Positions 46,143-54,368 of a stretch of 64,000 nucleotides of DNA are shown piece by piece. The notes under the pieces were generated by a model, which had not been told where the DNA came from, searched no databases, and worked only from the letters and a program-made list of their open reading frames with translations. A program made the position numbers and the translations under genes. How positions within the stretch are numbered: the stretch's first letter is position 1; each line of letters opens with the position of its first letter. Source of the DNA: Yoonia sp. (GTDB taxonomy: Bacteria; Pseudomonadota; Alphaproteobacteria; Rhodobacterales; Rhodobacteraceae); the NCBI RefSeq assembly GCF_018402175.1, contig NZ_JAGYJK010000017.1, positions 248,001 to 312,000 of the forward strand, in the 5' to 3' direction.

Positions 46143-48227
46143 TGTTCGACACGGTGCTGATCGTCGATTGGTCAGGTGGCAACGACCGCGGCACCCGCCC
46201 CAAGAAAGACGCGATCTGGACCGGCATCGCCCGCGCAGGTCTGGCCGAAGACCCCGTTTACCACCGCAACCGCCAGCTGGCCGAAGACTGGATCATCCAG
46301 TTTCTGGCGGCCGAAATGGCGGCCGGGCGGCGCGTGCTGGCAGGGTTCGATTTTGCCTTTGGCTATCCTGCGGGCTTCGGTCGGGTGCTGACCGGATCGG
46401 ATGATCCTTTCGCAATCTGGGACTGGTTCGCCGCCCATGTGCAAGACAGCCCGCAGGCCAACAACCGGTTCGACCTGGCAGGTCAGATCAACGCGCGTTT
46501 CCCCGGGATCGGGCCGTTCTGGGGCAACGGGCTGGCGCGCGACATCCCCGATCTGCCACGCAAGGGGCTGGCCCGACAGGGACATGGCTTGCCCGAAAAA
46601 CGCGCCGCCGAACAGCAGGCCAAGGGGGCCTTTGCGGTCTGGCAACTGGCGGGCGCGGGGGCTGTCGGCAGTCAGGTCATCATGGGGCTGCCGGTGCTGG
46701 CGCGGCTACGGCACCGCTTTGGCGCGGATCTGGCGGTCTGGCCGTTCCAGCCGCTGACGCCGCCGATTGCACTGGTCGAAGTCTGGCCCTCGCTGATCGC
46801 CAAGACAATCGCCGCCAGCTGCCCGCAAGGGGCGATCAAGGATGCGCATCAGGTGCGCGTTCTGGCGCGCGCGCTTTCGGCGCTGGCGCCTGCGGATCTG
46901 GCCCGCATGCTCGACCTGCCTGCGACGGCCGAAGGCACGATCCTCGGGCTGGATCATGTGCCATTGCTGGAACAGGCGGTCAGCGCGCCAGTGCTGCGCA
47001 ATGATTGCTTTGCCCTGCCCCAAGGCGTGCATTGGACACCGGTCGATCAGGCCTTGGCGCATCTGCGTCAGCACCTGCCACCCGTTGCTGGGGTGCAACC
47101 CCAGCCCCTTGCAGCGGCAGCGGGGCGGTATCTGGCACAGGATGTCAGCGCCCTGCGCGCCCATCCGCCCAGCCCCAATGCAGCGGTCGATGGCTATGGT
47201 TTTGCCGGACCCGCCGTCACCGGCGCGCAAAGCTTGACGCTGGTGCAGGGGCGCGCGGCGGCGGGCCAGCCTTTTGCAGGGGTTGTCCCCGCAGGCCATG
47301 CGATCCGCATCCTGACCGGTGCAAACCTGCCGCAGGGGGTCGATACCGTCGTGATGCAAGAGGATGTACAAGCCACCGACACGGCCATCACCTTTCAAGG
47401 GCCGCTGAAACGCGGGGCCAATGCGCGTGCCGCGGGCGAAGACATGACCGCAGGCCAGATCATCGCGCGCCAAGGACGCAGGCTGACCCCTGCCGATCTG
47501 GGCATGTGCGCCGCCGCTGGCATCGGGGACGTCCACGTCTATCGCCCGTTGCGCGTCGGCATCCTGTCCACCGGCGATGAATTGCGCGACCCGGGCAGCG
47601 CGATTGCCGAAGGGCAGATTTTCGACGCCAACCGCCCGATGCTGGCCGCACTCGTGCGTCAATGGGGGCATGACGCTGTCGATCTGGGGCGTGCCCCCGA
47701 TGACCGTCAACATCCTGCGCGGGATACTGGATCAGGGCGCTGCGACCTGCGATGTGATCCTGACCTCTGGCGGGGCCTCGGCCGGGGACGAAGACCATAT
47801 GTCCGCCTTGCTGGCTGGCACGGGGTCGCTGGCGCTTTGGCGGGTGGCGATGAAACCGGGGCGGCCTTTGGCCATGGGCGTCTGGGGCGGCAGGCCGGTG
47901 CTGGGCCTGCCCGGCAATCCGGTTGCGGCGATGGTCTGCGCGCTGGTCTTTGCGCATCCGGCACTGGCCGTGATGGCGGGCGGCAATTGGCCGGAACCGC
48001 AGGGATTCACCCTGCCCGCCGCCTTTGCCAAGACCAAAAAGGCCGGGCGGCGCGAATATCTGCGCGCGCGGATCAGGGATGGCAGGGCCGAGGTTTTCGC
48101 CTCGGAAGGATCGGGGCGGGTCAGCGGGCTGGCTTGGGCCGACGGGCTGGTCATGCTGCCCGACGCAGCCATGACGATCAGCCCCGGCGATCCGGTCACC
48201 TATATCCCCTTTGACAGTTTCAGATGA
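46142..48227 (+). pseudogene. moeA: MoeA fused to an N-terminal DUF429-like domain, frameshifted
   Basis: Residues 1 to about 295 form a domain with VLIVDWSGGNDRG and VLAGFDFAFGYPAGF. These resemble the two beta-strand Asp motifs of the RNase H-like DUF429 fold. Residues from about 300 form MoeA, which inserts molybdate into molybdopterin: SPNAAVDGYGF, ILTGANLPQGVDTVVMQED, GILSTGDEL, then SGGASAGDEDHM and GLPGNPVAAMV. The frame breaks at the C run 47694-47698. Removing one base gives 694 residues ending at 48227. Such fusions are annotated in related Rhodobacteraceae as molybdopterin guanine dinucleotide synthesis proteins. The frameshift looks like a sequence error. The next gene overlaps (ATGA). 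Confidence 0.85.
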
Positions 48228-48859
48228 ACATCACCATCGGCATCCCCGATGCAAACCGTGCCGAGGCCGCAGCACTTTATTGGGAGGCTTTTGGCGCAAA
48301 GCTGGGTTTCGTCATGGGGCCGAAAGACCGCGCGCTGGTGTTTATCGGCAATGTCCTGCGGTCCGATCACGGCATCTGCGCGCATGATGCGGATGGCCGC
48401 CTGCTGGGGGTGGTCGGGTTCAAGACACATCGCGGCGCGCTGGTCAGCGGCAATTTCACAGACCTGCGGCGGGTTTATGGCTGGGTCGGGGCAGCAATGC
48501 GGACGAGCCTGTTGGCGGCGCTGGAACGCGACATCGACAATGACCGTTTTCTGATGGACGGGATTTTCGTCGCCCCCGCATATCGCGGGCGCGGTATCGG
48601 CACCGCCCTGCTGGATGCGATCACCGCAGAGGCCAAGACGCGCGGTTACCGGCAGGTCCGGCTGGATGTGATCGACACGAACCCGCGGGCGCGGGCGCTG
48701 TATCTGCAGCAGGGCTTTGTCGCAACGCAGACCTATCGCATGGGGCTTTGGCGGTATATCTTTGGCTTTCGCGCCGTCACGACCATGGTGCGCGACATCT
48801 ATCCCGACCCGATCAGCGCGCCTGCCGCAAACACCAAGGCCCCGCCCAGCACCACCTGA
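48224..48859 (+). CDS. GNAT-family N-acetyltransferase
   Basis: 211 residues. The acetyl-CoA loop is VAPAYRGRGIGTALLDAI (about 125-142), followed by RLDVIDTNPRARALYLQQGF, the usual GNAT beta5/alpha4 pattern. An N-terminal RVYGWVGAAMRTSLLAALERD segment sits where the acceptor site forms. Its start overlaps the moeA stop, so it is the last gene of the molybdenum-cofactor operon. It converges with mbfA and overlaps it by 61 bases. Substrate unknown. Confidence 0.87.
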   Translation: MNITIGIPDANRAEAAALYWEAFGAKLGFVMGPKDRALVFIGNVLRSDHGICAHDADGRLLGVVGFKTHRGALVSGNFTDLRRVYGWVGAAMRTSLLAALERDIDNDRFLMDGIFVAPAYRGRGIGTALLDAITAEAKTRGYRQVRLDVIDTNPRARALYLQQGFVATQTYRMGLWRYIFGFRAVTTMVRDIYPDPISAPAANTKAPPSTT

Positions 48860-49776
48860 AAGATCGCCCGCCCCCAAGGCGTTTGCATATATTTGTTCTG
48901 AATCCACGCAATCGCCCAGAGTTCGACAACAACGACGATCAGCGCAACGCTTGTCGCTGTCCAGAAATCAGTGATCAGATAGGGCAGCGCATGGCCCAGA
49001 CCGCCGATCGTGGTCATCACCCCCGCCGCCAGCCCGCGTTTATAGGGCGAACCACGGCCCGAAATCTTGCCGTCATCCGATGCCGCCTCGGTGAACCCCA
49101 TCGAAATCCCCGCCCCCACAGACGCCGCCAGCCCGACCAGAAACGTCGTCCAGGTGTCCTGCGTGGCAAAGGCCACCGCGAATATCGGTGCGAGCGTGGA
49201 CACCGATCCGTCCATCAACCCCGCCAGCCCCGGCTGCACCCATGTCAGCACAAATTGGCGATAGGCGGCGGATTCCTCGGCTGATTTGACATCGCCGTCC
49301 AGATGGGTCGCGGCCAAAGATGCCGCCTTGTCGGAATGGCCAGCCTCGGCTGCGGCCAGATCGCCCAGCAATTTGCGGGTCGCGGCATCGCGCGCGTGAC
49401 TTGCGGCCAGTTCATAAAACCGCTGCGCGTCGCGTTCCATGCGCGTGGCCTCGTCGCGGATACGCTCAAGACCCAGATTTTCCACCAGCCAGACCGGGCG
49501 GCGGGCATAGAACCCCGCCACATGTTCGCGCCGGATCAGGGGGATGACATCACCGAAACGCGCCACATGCAGGTCGATCAGGCGACGGCGATGTTCGTTC
49601 TCCTCGACCGCCATGCCATCGAAAACCGCCGCAGATGCGGGATATTCAGGGCGCAGCTTATCCGCATAGGCGCGGTAGATCCGCGCGTCATCCTCTTCTG
49701 ATGAAATGGCGAGCGCCAGAATTTCCTGTTCTGACAGGTCGTTGAAACGGCGGCGATCCGCGAAACCGGGAATCAT
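48799..49776 (-). CDS. mbfA: Membrane-bound ferritin / iron exporter MbfA (Er-VIT1 family)
   Basis: 325 residues combining an N-terminal ferritin-like (erythrin) domain with a C-terminal VIT1/CCC1-type membrane domain. Di-iron ligand candidates are in SSEEDDARIYRAY, AVEENEHRRRL, ERDAQRFYE and AAEAGHSDKA. The membrane part starts near residue 180 (GLAGLMDGSVSTLAPIFAVAF) with about five helices. In Agrobacterium and Bradyrhizobium MbfA exports iron and protects against peroxide and acid, and is controlled by Irr. A perfect Irr-type palindrome lies just upstream of the start. Confidence 0.93.
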   Translation of the reverse strand: MIPGFADRRRFNDLSEQEILALAISSEEDDARIYRAYADKLRPEYPASAAVFDGMAVEENEHRRRLIDLHVARFGDVIPLIRREHVAGFYARRPVWLVENLGLERIRDEATRMERDAQRFYELAASHARDAATRKLLGDLAAAEAGHSDKAASLAATHLDGDVKSAEESAAYRQFVLTWVQPGLAGLMDGSVSTLAPIFAVAFATQDTWTTFLVGLAASVGAGISMGFTEAASDDGKISGRGSPYKRGLAAGVMTTIGGLGHALPYLITDFWTATSVALIVVVVELWAIAWIQNKYMQTPWGRAIFQVVLGGALVFAAGALIGSG

Positions 49777-49790
49777 TGTAAAACCTCTTT

Positions 49791-49805
49791 TTAGAATAAT
49801 TCTAA
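49791..49805 (-). promoter_or_regulatory. Irr-type iron control element upstream of mbfA
   Basis: TTAGAATAATTCTAA is a 7+1+7 palindrome lying 14 bases upstream of the mbfA ATG. It matches the iron control element described for Irr targets in alphaproteobacteria (TTTAGAA, three bases, TTCTAAA). Placement between promoter and start fits repression by Irr when heme/iron is low, with derepression when iron is plentiful. Confidence 0.75.
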
Positions 49806-49874
49806 TTTAAGCAGTCTGCGCGATCTGGCAAGTATAGAAACTGAACCTAATAGTTCACTTTTGCATTGCATAAG

Positions 49875-49890
49875 TAAACTGAACGGTTTA
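49875..49890. promoter_or_regulatory. Candidate TetR operator 1
   Basis: TAAACTGAACGGTTTA, an imperfect palindrome whose left half is identical to that of operator 2 at 50148-50163. It lies 31 bases upstream of the small secreted-peptide ORF at 49922 and about 70 bases from the mbfA operator. Confidence 0.55.
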
Positions 49891-49921
49891 GTCTTAATTC
49901 CAGCCTGTACAGGAGACCCCC

Positions 49922-50113
49922 ATGTCCCGCCTGATCCTTGCATCCGTGTTTTGTGCCGCCTGCGCAGCACCTGTCTTGTCATTGTTCATCAACCTGCCGT
50001 CGCTGACCAATTCCCCCCTGACGCCCGTTCAGGAAAACCTGCCATCTTGCAGCGCCATAGACGCAGTGATTGAGATCTGCGCGGTGTCCCTGGATATGTC
50101 GGGACATCCTTAG
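49922..50113 (+). CDS. Small predicted secreted peptide
   Basis: 63 residues with AGGAG 6 bases before the ATG. The N-terminus MSRLILASVFCAACAAPVLS reads as a signal peptide, possibly cleaved after Ala-Pro. The mature part has two cysteines (LPSCSAI and EICAVSL) that could form a disulfide. I do not recognise the family. A TetR-type palindrome precedes it and another separates it from the tetR gene, suggesting joint control. Confidence 0.5.
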   Translation: MSRLILASVFCAACAAPVLSLFINLPSLTNSPLTPVQENLPSCSAIDAVIEICAVSLDMSGHP

Positions 50114-50147
50114 GGACAGGCAGCGACCGTTATCGTCTTGCCCGAAG

Positions 50148-50163
50148 TAAACTGATCAGTTTA
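50148..50163. promoter_or_regulatory. Candidate TetR operator 2
   Basis: TAAACTGATCAGTTTA is a perfect 16-bp palindrome 25 bases upstream of the tetR ATG. Its position next to a TetR gene suggests autoregulation. A weaker copy of the same half-site occurs at 49875-49890. Confidence 0.7.
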
Positions 50164-50188
50164 AGGTAAAACCCAAGAGGAGACTATA

Positions 50189-50812
50189 ATGCCAGATGGT
50201 GCGCCAGAGCCGAAGAAGGGCCGCAAACTCGATCAGGTTCTGGACGGTGCGCGCCAAGTATTCATGTCAGACGGATACGAGGGTGCGTCGGTTGACGACA
50301 TCGCGCGTGCCGCAGGTGTGTCCAAGGCGACGCTGTACAGCTATTTTCCGGACAAGAAGCTTCTGTTCATGCAGGTCGCGAAAATGGCCTGCCACCGCCA
50401 GACCAAGAATGTGATCGAAACCATTGATTTCAACGCGCCCGCGACAGTGGTGTTGCGCACGATCGCAACCGAGATGGTGGATTTCATCACCTCTGAATTC
50501 GGCACCCGCGTCTTTCGGATCTGCGTTGCCGAAAGCGGGCGGTTCCCTGAACTGGCGCGCGAATTCTATGAATGCGCCCCGATGCTGATCCGCGCGCGCA
50601 TGGTGGATTTCTTTCGCATTGCGATGGAGCGTGGCGAATTGCGAATTGATGACGTGCTGCTGGCCGCTGACCAGTTCCATGAACTGTGCAAGGCGGACCT
50701 GTTCCCGCGCATGGTGTTCAGCATGTCCGACAGCTTTACCCGCGCCGAAAAGGACCGCGTCATCAATGGCGCGGTGGAAATGTTCATGGCCCGCTACGGG
50801 GTGAAACCCTAA
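50189..50812 (+). CDS. TetR/AcrR family transcriptional regulator
   Basis: 207 residues. The N-terminal TetR helix-turn-helix has VDDIARAAGVSKATLYSYFPDKKLLF (about 37-62). The C-terminal domain resembles the AefR-like TetR_C_7 type (RVFRICVAESGRFPELAREFYE). A strong Shine-Dalgarno AGAGGAG precedes the ATG. The perfect palindrome upstream is probably its own operator. It converges with the NYN gene, overlapping by 4 bases. The effector is unknown. Confidence 0.92.
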   Translation: MPDGAPEPKKGRKLDQVLDGARQVFMSDGYEGASVDDIARAAGVSKATLYSYFPDKKLLFMQVAKMACHRQTKNVIETIDFNAPATVVLRTIATEMVDFITSEFGTRVFRICVAESGRFPELAREFYECAPMLIRARMVDFFRIAMERGELRIDDVLLAADQFHELCKADLFPRMVFSMSDSFTRAEKDRVINGAVEMFMARYGVKP

Positions 50813-51549
50813 TCCAGCCTGCGGGCCTCTAGGTGGTTGCCCTGGCCTTTGCGGACCTCGAACCGGCCTGATTTGACCAAAAGATCCGACAGTTTCGCGC
50901 TGCCATAGGTGCGCGGGTCGAAATCGGGGGCGGCGCGGGTGATATACTGGCCCAACTGACCCAGCGAATACCATTCGCCTTCGGCGTCGATGCTGTCCAT
51001 CGCCTTGATCACCATCGGGATCGCAGCGGACGGCGGATTACGCAACGGCGCGCCCGAGGGTGCCGGTTTGGCAACATCGCCTTTTGCCGCAACGGGCTGA
51101 TCCTTTTCCTGATCCACAAGGTTTTCGATCAGGATGAACCGGTTGCAGACATTGCGCAGGCTGACGGGGGCCTTGCCTTCGCCGATGCCGATCACGACAA
51201 CGCCGTTTTCGCGCAGCCGGTTGGCAAGGGCTGTGAAATCACTGTCCGAACTGACCAGAACGAACCCGTCGAACCGCCCCGAATGCAGGATATCCATCGC
51301 GTCGATCACCAGCCCGATATCGCTGGCGTTCTTGCCACGGGTATTGGCGGTTTCCTGATTGGCGACCAGCCCCAGTTCGACGACTTCCTTTTTCCAGCCG
51401 CCCAAGGCAGGGCTGGACCAGTCGCCATAGACGCGGCGCAGGGCCGGTTCGCCATAGGTCGTGACCTCGCGCAGGATCGGGCCTGCGTATTTGGCGGGGA
51501 TATTGTCCGCGTCGATCAACACGGCCAGCAACATACGATCCTTGGCCAT
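50809..51549 (-). CDS. NYN-domain ribonuclease-like protein with C-terminal LOTUS-type domain
   Basis: 246 residues. The N-terminal NYN (PIN-like) nuclease fold has the acidic residues in LIDADNIPAKY, DIGLVIDAMD and VSSDSDFTAL. After a Pro/Ala linker comes a winged-helix OST-HTH/LOTUS-like domain (GEWYSLGQLGQYITRAAPDFD, then YGSAKLSDLLVKSGRFEV). Bacterial proteins of this build are thought to process RNA. No partner gene is evident. Confidence 0.9.
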   Translation of the reverse strand: MAKDRMLLAVLIDADNIPAKYAGPILREVTTYGEPALRRVYGDWSSPALGGWKKEVVELGLVANQETANTRGKNASDIGLVIDAMDILHSGRFDGFVLVSSDSDFTALANRLRENGVVVIGIGEGKAPVSLRNVCNRFILIENLVDQEKDQPVAAKGDVAKPAPSGAPLRNPPSAAIPMVIKAMDSIDAEGEWYSLGQLGQYITRAAPDFDPRTYGSAKLSDLLVKSGRFEVRKGQGNHLEARRLD

Positions 51550-51578
51550 GTCTGCCCTTTCTGTGGTTTTACCGCGGC

Positions 51579-52691
51579 TTAAAATTCGACGACCGCGCGG
51601 ATGCTTTCGCCAGCATGCATCAGATCAAAGCCTTTGTTGATATCCTCAAGCTTCAGCTTGTGGGTGATCATCGGGTCGATCTCGATCTTGCCCTGCATAT
51701 ACCAATCGACGATCTTTGGCACGTCCGTACGGCCACGCGCGCCACCGAATGCGGTGCCACGCCAGCTGCGGCCGGTTACCAGCTGGAACGGCCGGGTCGA
51801 GATTTCGGCACCCGCAGGGGCCACGCCGATGATGATGCTTTCGCCCCAGCCTTTATGCGCGGATTCCAGTGCGGTGCGCATCACGCCGACATTGCCGGTG
51901 GCATCGAATGTGTAATCGGCCCCGCCCTTGGTCAGTGCGACCAGATGCGCGACCAGATCGCCCGATACTTTAGCCGGGTTCACGAAATCGGTCATGCCGA
52001 AACGGGTGGCCATATCAAACTTGCTGTCGTTCAGGTCCACGCCGACGATCTGGTCAGCCCCGGCCAGCCGCAGGCCCTGGATCACGTTCAACCCGATCCC
52101 GCCCAGACCAAAGACAATCGCGCGGCTGCCGATTTCCACCTTGGCGGTGTTGATGACAGCGCCGATGCCGGTGGTGACGCCACAACCGATATAGCAGATC
52201 TTGTCGAACGGCGCGTCCTTGCGCACCTTCGCCAGCGCGATTTCCGGCAGGACGGTGTGATTGGCAAAGGTCGAACAACCCATGTAATGCAGGATCGGCG
52301 TACCATCGAGCATGGAAAACCGGCTGGTCCCGTCAGGCATGACACCCGCCCCTTGGGTGCTGCGGATTTTCTGGCACAGGTTGGTTTTGGGGTTCAGGCA
52401 ATATTCGCATTCGCGGCATTCGGGCGTGTACAGCGGGATCACATGATCACCGGGCTGCAAGGATGTGACACCTTCGCCGACCTCGATCACAACGCCCGCG
52501 CCTTCATGGCCAAGGATCGCGGGAAACATCCCTTCGGGATCGGCACCGGAACGCGTGAATTCATCGGTGTGGCAGATACCCGTCGCCTTGATTTCGACCA
52601 GCACCTCACCGGCGCGGGGGCCGTCAAGGTTGACTTCCATCACCTGCAACGGCTGCCCTGCCGCCATTGCCACTGCTGCTCTTGTGCGCAT
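51579..52691 (-). CDS. adhI: S-(hydroxymethyl)glutathione dehydrogenase / class III alcohol dehydrogenase
   Basis: 370-residue zinc alcohol dehydrogenase oxidising S-hydroxymethylglutathione to S-formylglutathione, the core of glutathione-dependent formaldehyde oxidation. Catalytic zinc ligands are Cys40 (GICHTDEF) and His62 (GHEGAG). The structural zinc site is Cys92, 95, 98 and 106 (ECRECEYCLNPKTNLC). The NAD fold is FGLGGIGLNVIQG. I chose the ATG at 52691, preceded by GGAGAG. The S-formylglutathione hydrolase for the next step is at 63.3 kb. Also known as frmA/flhA. Confidence 0.95.
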   Translation of the reverse strand: MRTRAAVAMAAGQPLQVMEVNLDGPRAGEVLVEIKATGICHTDEFTRSGADPEGMFPAILGHEGAGVVIEVGEGVTSLQPGDHVIPLYTPECRECEYCLNPKTNLCQKIRSTQGAGVMPDGTSRFSMLDGTPILHYMGCSTFANHTVLPEIALAKVRKDAPFDKICYIGCGVTTGIGAVINTAKVEIGSRAIVFGLGGIGLNVIQGLRLAGADQIVGVDLNDSKFDMATRFGMTDFVNPAKVSGDLVAHLVALTKGGADYTFDATGNVGVMRTALESAHKGWGESIIIGVAPAGAEISTRPFQLVTGRSWRGTAFGGARGRTDVPKIVDWYMQGKIEIDPMITHKLKLEDINKGFDLMHAGESIRAVVEF

Positions 52692-52791
52692 GTCGAACTC
52701 TCCTTGCTGTGTTGTTGCGTTGATCTGCGAAACCGGACCGGATTTCAACCACGCACTTGCCAAAGCCGCTGATCGCGGGAAAGCTGGGGTT

Positions 52792-53058
52792 ATGCGCCAT
52801 CTGATCCTTGTCCTGTTCCTTGCCGCCTGCGCCAGCACGCAGGCCCCGCCCGCCACCCCGTCGCTGCCCGATACCTGTGGTGTGGGGGCATACACCTATC
52901 TGATCGGCCAGCCCGCCACCGCGCTGGAACAGGTCCTGATCATGCAAGAGGTCCGTATCATCCGGCCCTGGACGATGGTCACGATGGATTACCGCGCAGG
53001 CCGGATCAATTTTAAGATCAGCGATCAGGACATGATCGCTGATGTCAGCTGCGGCTAG
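52792..53058 (+). CDS. I78-family peptidase inhibitor lipoprotein
   Basis: 88 residues. Lipoprotein signal MRHLILVLFLAACAST (lipobox LAAC). The mature part follows the small I78 inhibitor pattern: CGVGAYTYLIGQPATALEQ, then RIIRPWTMVTMDYRAGRINF and a closing VSCG with paired Cys. It likely protects envelope proteins from serine peptidases. I chose the ATG at 52792; the frame upstream overlaps adhI antisense. A long hairpin follows the stop. Confidence 0.85.
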   Translation: MRHLILVLFLAACASTQAPPATPSLPDTCGVGAYTYLIGQPATALEQVLIMQEVRIIRPWTMVTMDYRAGRINFKISDQDMIADVSCG

Positions 53059-53062
53059 GGAA

Positions 53063-53130
53063 AGCGAAAGTCCTCGATGCCGCGGTTTGGGTGGGGGCTT
53101 TGGGCCGCAGCATCGAGGTAGCATTTCGCT
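53063..53130. other. Long imperfect stem-loop after the I78 gene
   Basis: Nested complementary blocks: AGCGAAA (53063-53069) with TTTCGCT (53124-53130), CCTCGATGC (53072-53080) with GCATCGAGG (53110-53118), and GCGG (53082-53085) with CCGC (53105-53108). The loop is G-rich (19 bases). Twenty pairs in all with small bulges. It starts 5 bases past the I78 stop. Following bases (ATGTGTTAATTATT) are AT-rich but not a clean T-tract. It could be a terminator, an mRNA-stabilising element or a small RNA. Confidence 0.6.
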
Positions 53131-53282
53131 ATGTGTTAATTATTGCCAACCTGTGTGTTCCAATTTGGCTGCGCGATGGGCATTGCAGCGTTAATATTGC
53201 GGCGGAACAATGGCCGCGCGCCATGGATAGATGGATTTTCAATAGGGCTTGATTTCACGGGCAGCTGGCGCGACCATTCATA

Positions 53283-53621
53283 ATGACCATCCAGACCCCT
53301 TCCCCGTTTGAGGCGCCCGCGCAGGTCGCTTTTCACCGTACCGAACTGGCACTGATCCTGGGGCTTTACGGCCGAATGGTCGCGGCGGGCGAATGGCGCG
53401 ACTATGGCATTTCCAACCTGCGCGATATCGCGGTTTTCTCGATCTTCCGGCGCACGGCGGAAAACCCGCTGTACCGGATCGAAAAACACCCCCGCCTGCG
53501 GCTGCGCCAGGGGCAATATGCCGTGGTCGGCATGGACGGGCAGGTGCTGAAGCGTGGCAACGATCTCAAATCCGTATTGCAGGTACTCGAACGCAAACTG
53601 ATCCGGCTGATCGAGAAATAA
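53283..53621 (+). CDS. DUF2794 family protein
   Basis: 112 residues, a compact cytoplasmic protein with the family core FHRTELALILGLYGRMVAAGEWRDYGI. IFRRTAENPLYRIEKHPRLR and a C-terminal helix follow. DUF2794 is widespread in alphaproteobacteria without a known function. The preceding 224-base gap holds the long stem-loop and an AT-rich stretch that could contain its promoter. The hemP operator region starts 8 bases after its stop. Confidence 0.88.
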   Translation: MTIQTPSPFEAPAQVAFHRTELALILGLYGRMVAAGEWRDYGISNLRDIAVFSIFRRTAENPLYRIEKHPRLRLRQGQYAVVGMDGQVLKRGNDLKSVLQVLERKLIRLIEK

Positions 53622-53628
53622 TTTATTC

Positions 53629-53675
53629 CTGACTAAAAAACTCAGGTTGACATTTCGCTGCGCCAGCAGGATGAT
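53629..53675 (+). promoter_or_regulatory. hemP promoter with TGA-N9-TCA iron-type box
   Basis: CTGACTAAAAAACTCAG (53629-53645) is an inverted repeat of the TGA-N9-TCA form, reported for iron-responsive Rrf2-type regulators (RirA and the Rhodobacterales iron box). It is followed at once by TTGACA (53647-53652), 17 bases and GATGAT (53670-53675), a plausible sigma70 promoter. A repressor bound at the box would sit against the -35. Confidence 0.6.
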
Positions 53676-53745
53676 GTACCCGTGTCCAGCCAGCCTGTTC
53701 CCCGTGCAAGCAAGCCCGATCAAATCCTTGAAAGGTTCGTGGCAA

Positions 53746-53913
53746 ATGACAGTTCACACAGTCCCGACGTCGGCGGCACCGGCGACCCGCGTGCTTCCGG
53801 CACATGAAGCATCTCGTCTGACCGAAGGCGGCGATCAGGCCCATATCGTCCTGAACGATCAGACCTATACCTTGCGGATCACCCGCGCGGGCAAGCTGAT
53901 CCTGACGAAATGA
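53746..53913 (+). CDS. hemP: Hemin uptake protein HemP
   Basis: 55 residues. The C-terminal half carries the HemP signature ending in YTLRITRAGKLILTK, preceded by a flexible N-terminus. HemP is a small activator or accessory factor of heme-uptake genes. I chose the ATG at 53746; upstream residues in the frame look non-coding. Its stop overlaps the start of the next gene. No heme transporter genes are in the window, so it acts here at a distance. Confidence 0.88.
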   Translation: MTVHTVPTSAAPATRVLPAHEASRLTEGGDQAHIVLNDQTYTLRITRAGKLILTK

Positions 53914-54368
53914 CCGTCCATGACCCGGCGCTCGGCAGTCAGGCGGTCAGCCGTCTGTCCCAGCTAGATGATCTGGAAGCCTGCGTCGTGATCTATCTGC
54001 GCCTGTGGTGCGCGGGGCCACAGGGGCGTTGCGCCATGCGCAGCGATCTGACTATTGGTCTGGGCAAGTCCCGCGCCGCCCTGACGACCAAGGCTTTTGC
54101 CGCGATGGTCGATCTGCTGGCCCTGCACCGGCGCCGCCCCTTGCACCATCACGCGCTGAATTCCGCCTGCCTGCATCCGGACGAGGCAAATTTCGCCCGT
54201 TTCGTGGCCAATGCGGCAAGCGGCGACCGCGAAGACGCGCTGTGGCTGGCGATGCTGATGGTACGCGCCGATCTGGCCCCGCAACTGACAGCGGTGGCGG
54301 CGGATTTCGGCCTGCGGATCCGGCAGATGCTGGTGCAGCGGCCCGATACGGCAACCTGTCTGCACTAG
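53910..54368 (+). CDS. Conserved hypothetical protein coupled to hemP
   Basis: 152 residues, mostly helical and soluble, without a signal peptide. SRLSQLDDLEACVVIYLRLWC and FARFVANAASGDREDALWLAMLM are the most patterned parts. The ATG overlaps the hemP stop (ATGA), so it should be made under the same iron control. I do not recognise a domain. It converges with the NlpC/P60 gene with a 4-base overlap. Confidence 0.72.
   Translation: MTVHDPALGSQAVSRLSQLDDLEACVVIYLRLWCAGPQGRCAMRSDLTIGLGKSRAALTTKAFAAMVDLLALHRRRPLHHHALNSACLHPDEANFARFVANAASGDREDALWLAMLMVRADLAPQLTAVAADFGLRIRQMLVQRPDTATCLH

Noticed and set aside
47577..48227. Separate gene from the second half of moeA
   Set aside because: The first residues of this frame are nonsense relative to MoeA. 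The two halves join seamlessly with a one-base change, so it is one frameshifted gene.
53063..53130. Signal recognition particle RNA or 6S RNA
   Set aside because: The hairpin lacks the conserved SRP RNA loop sequences and is too short for 6S RNA.
53136..53723. 195-codon minus-strand frame over DUF2794
   Set aside because: It covers a clear DUF2794 gene on the other strand and has no recognisable features or plausible start signal.
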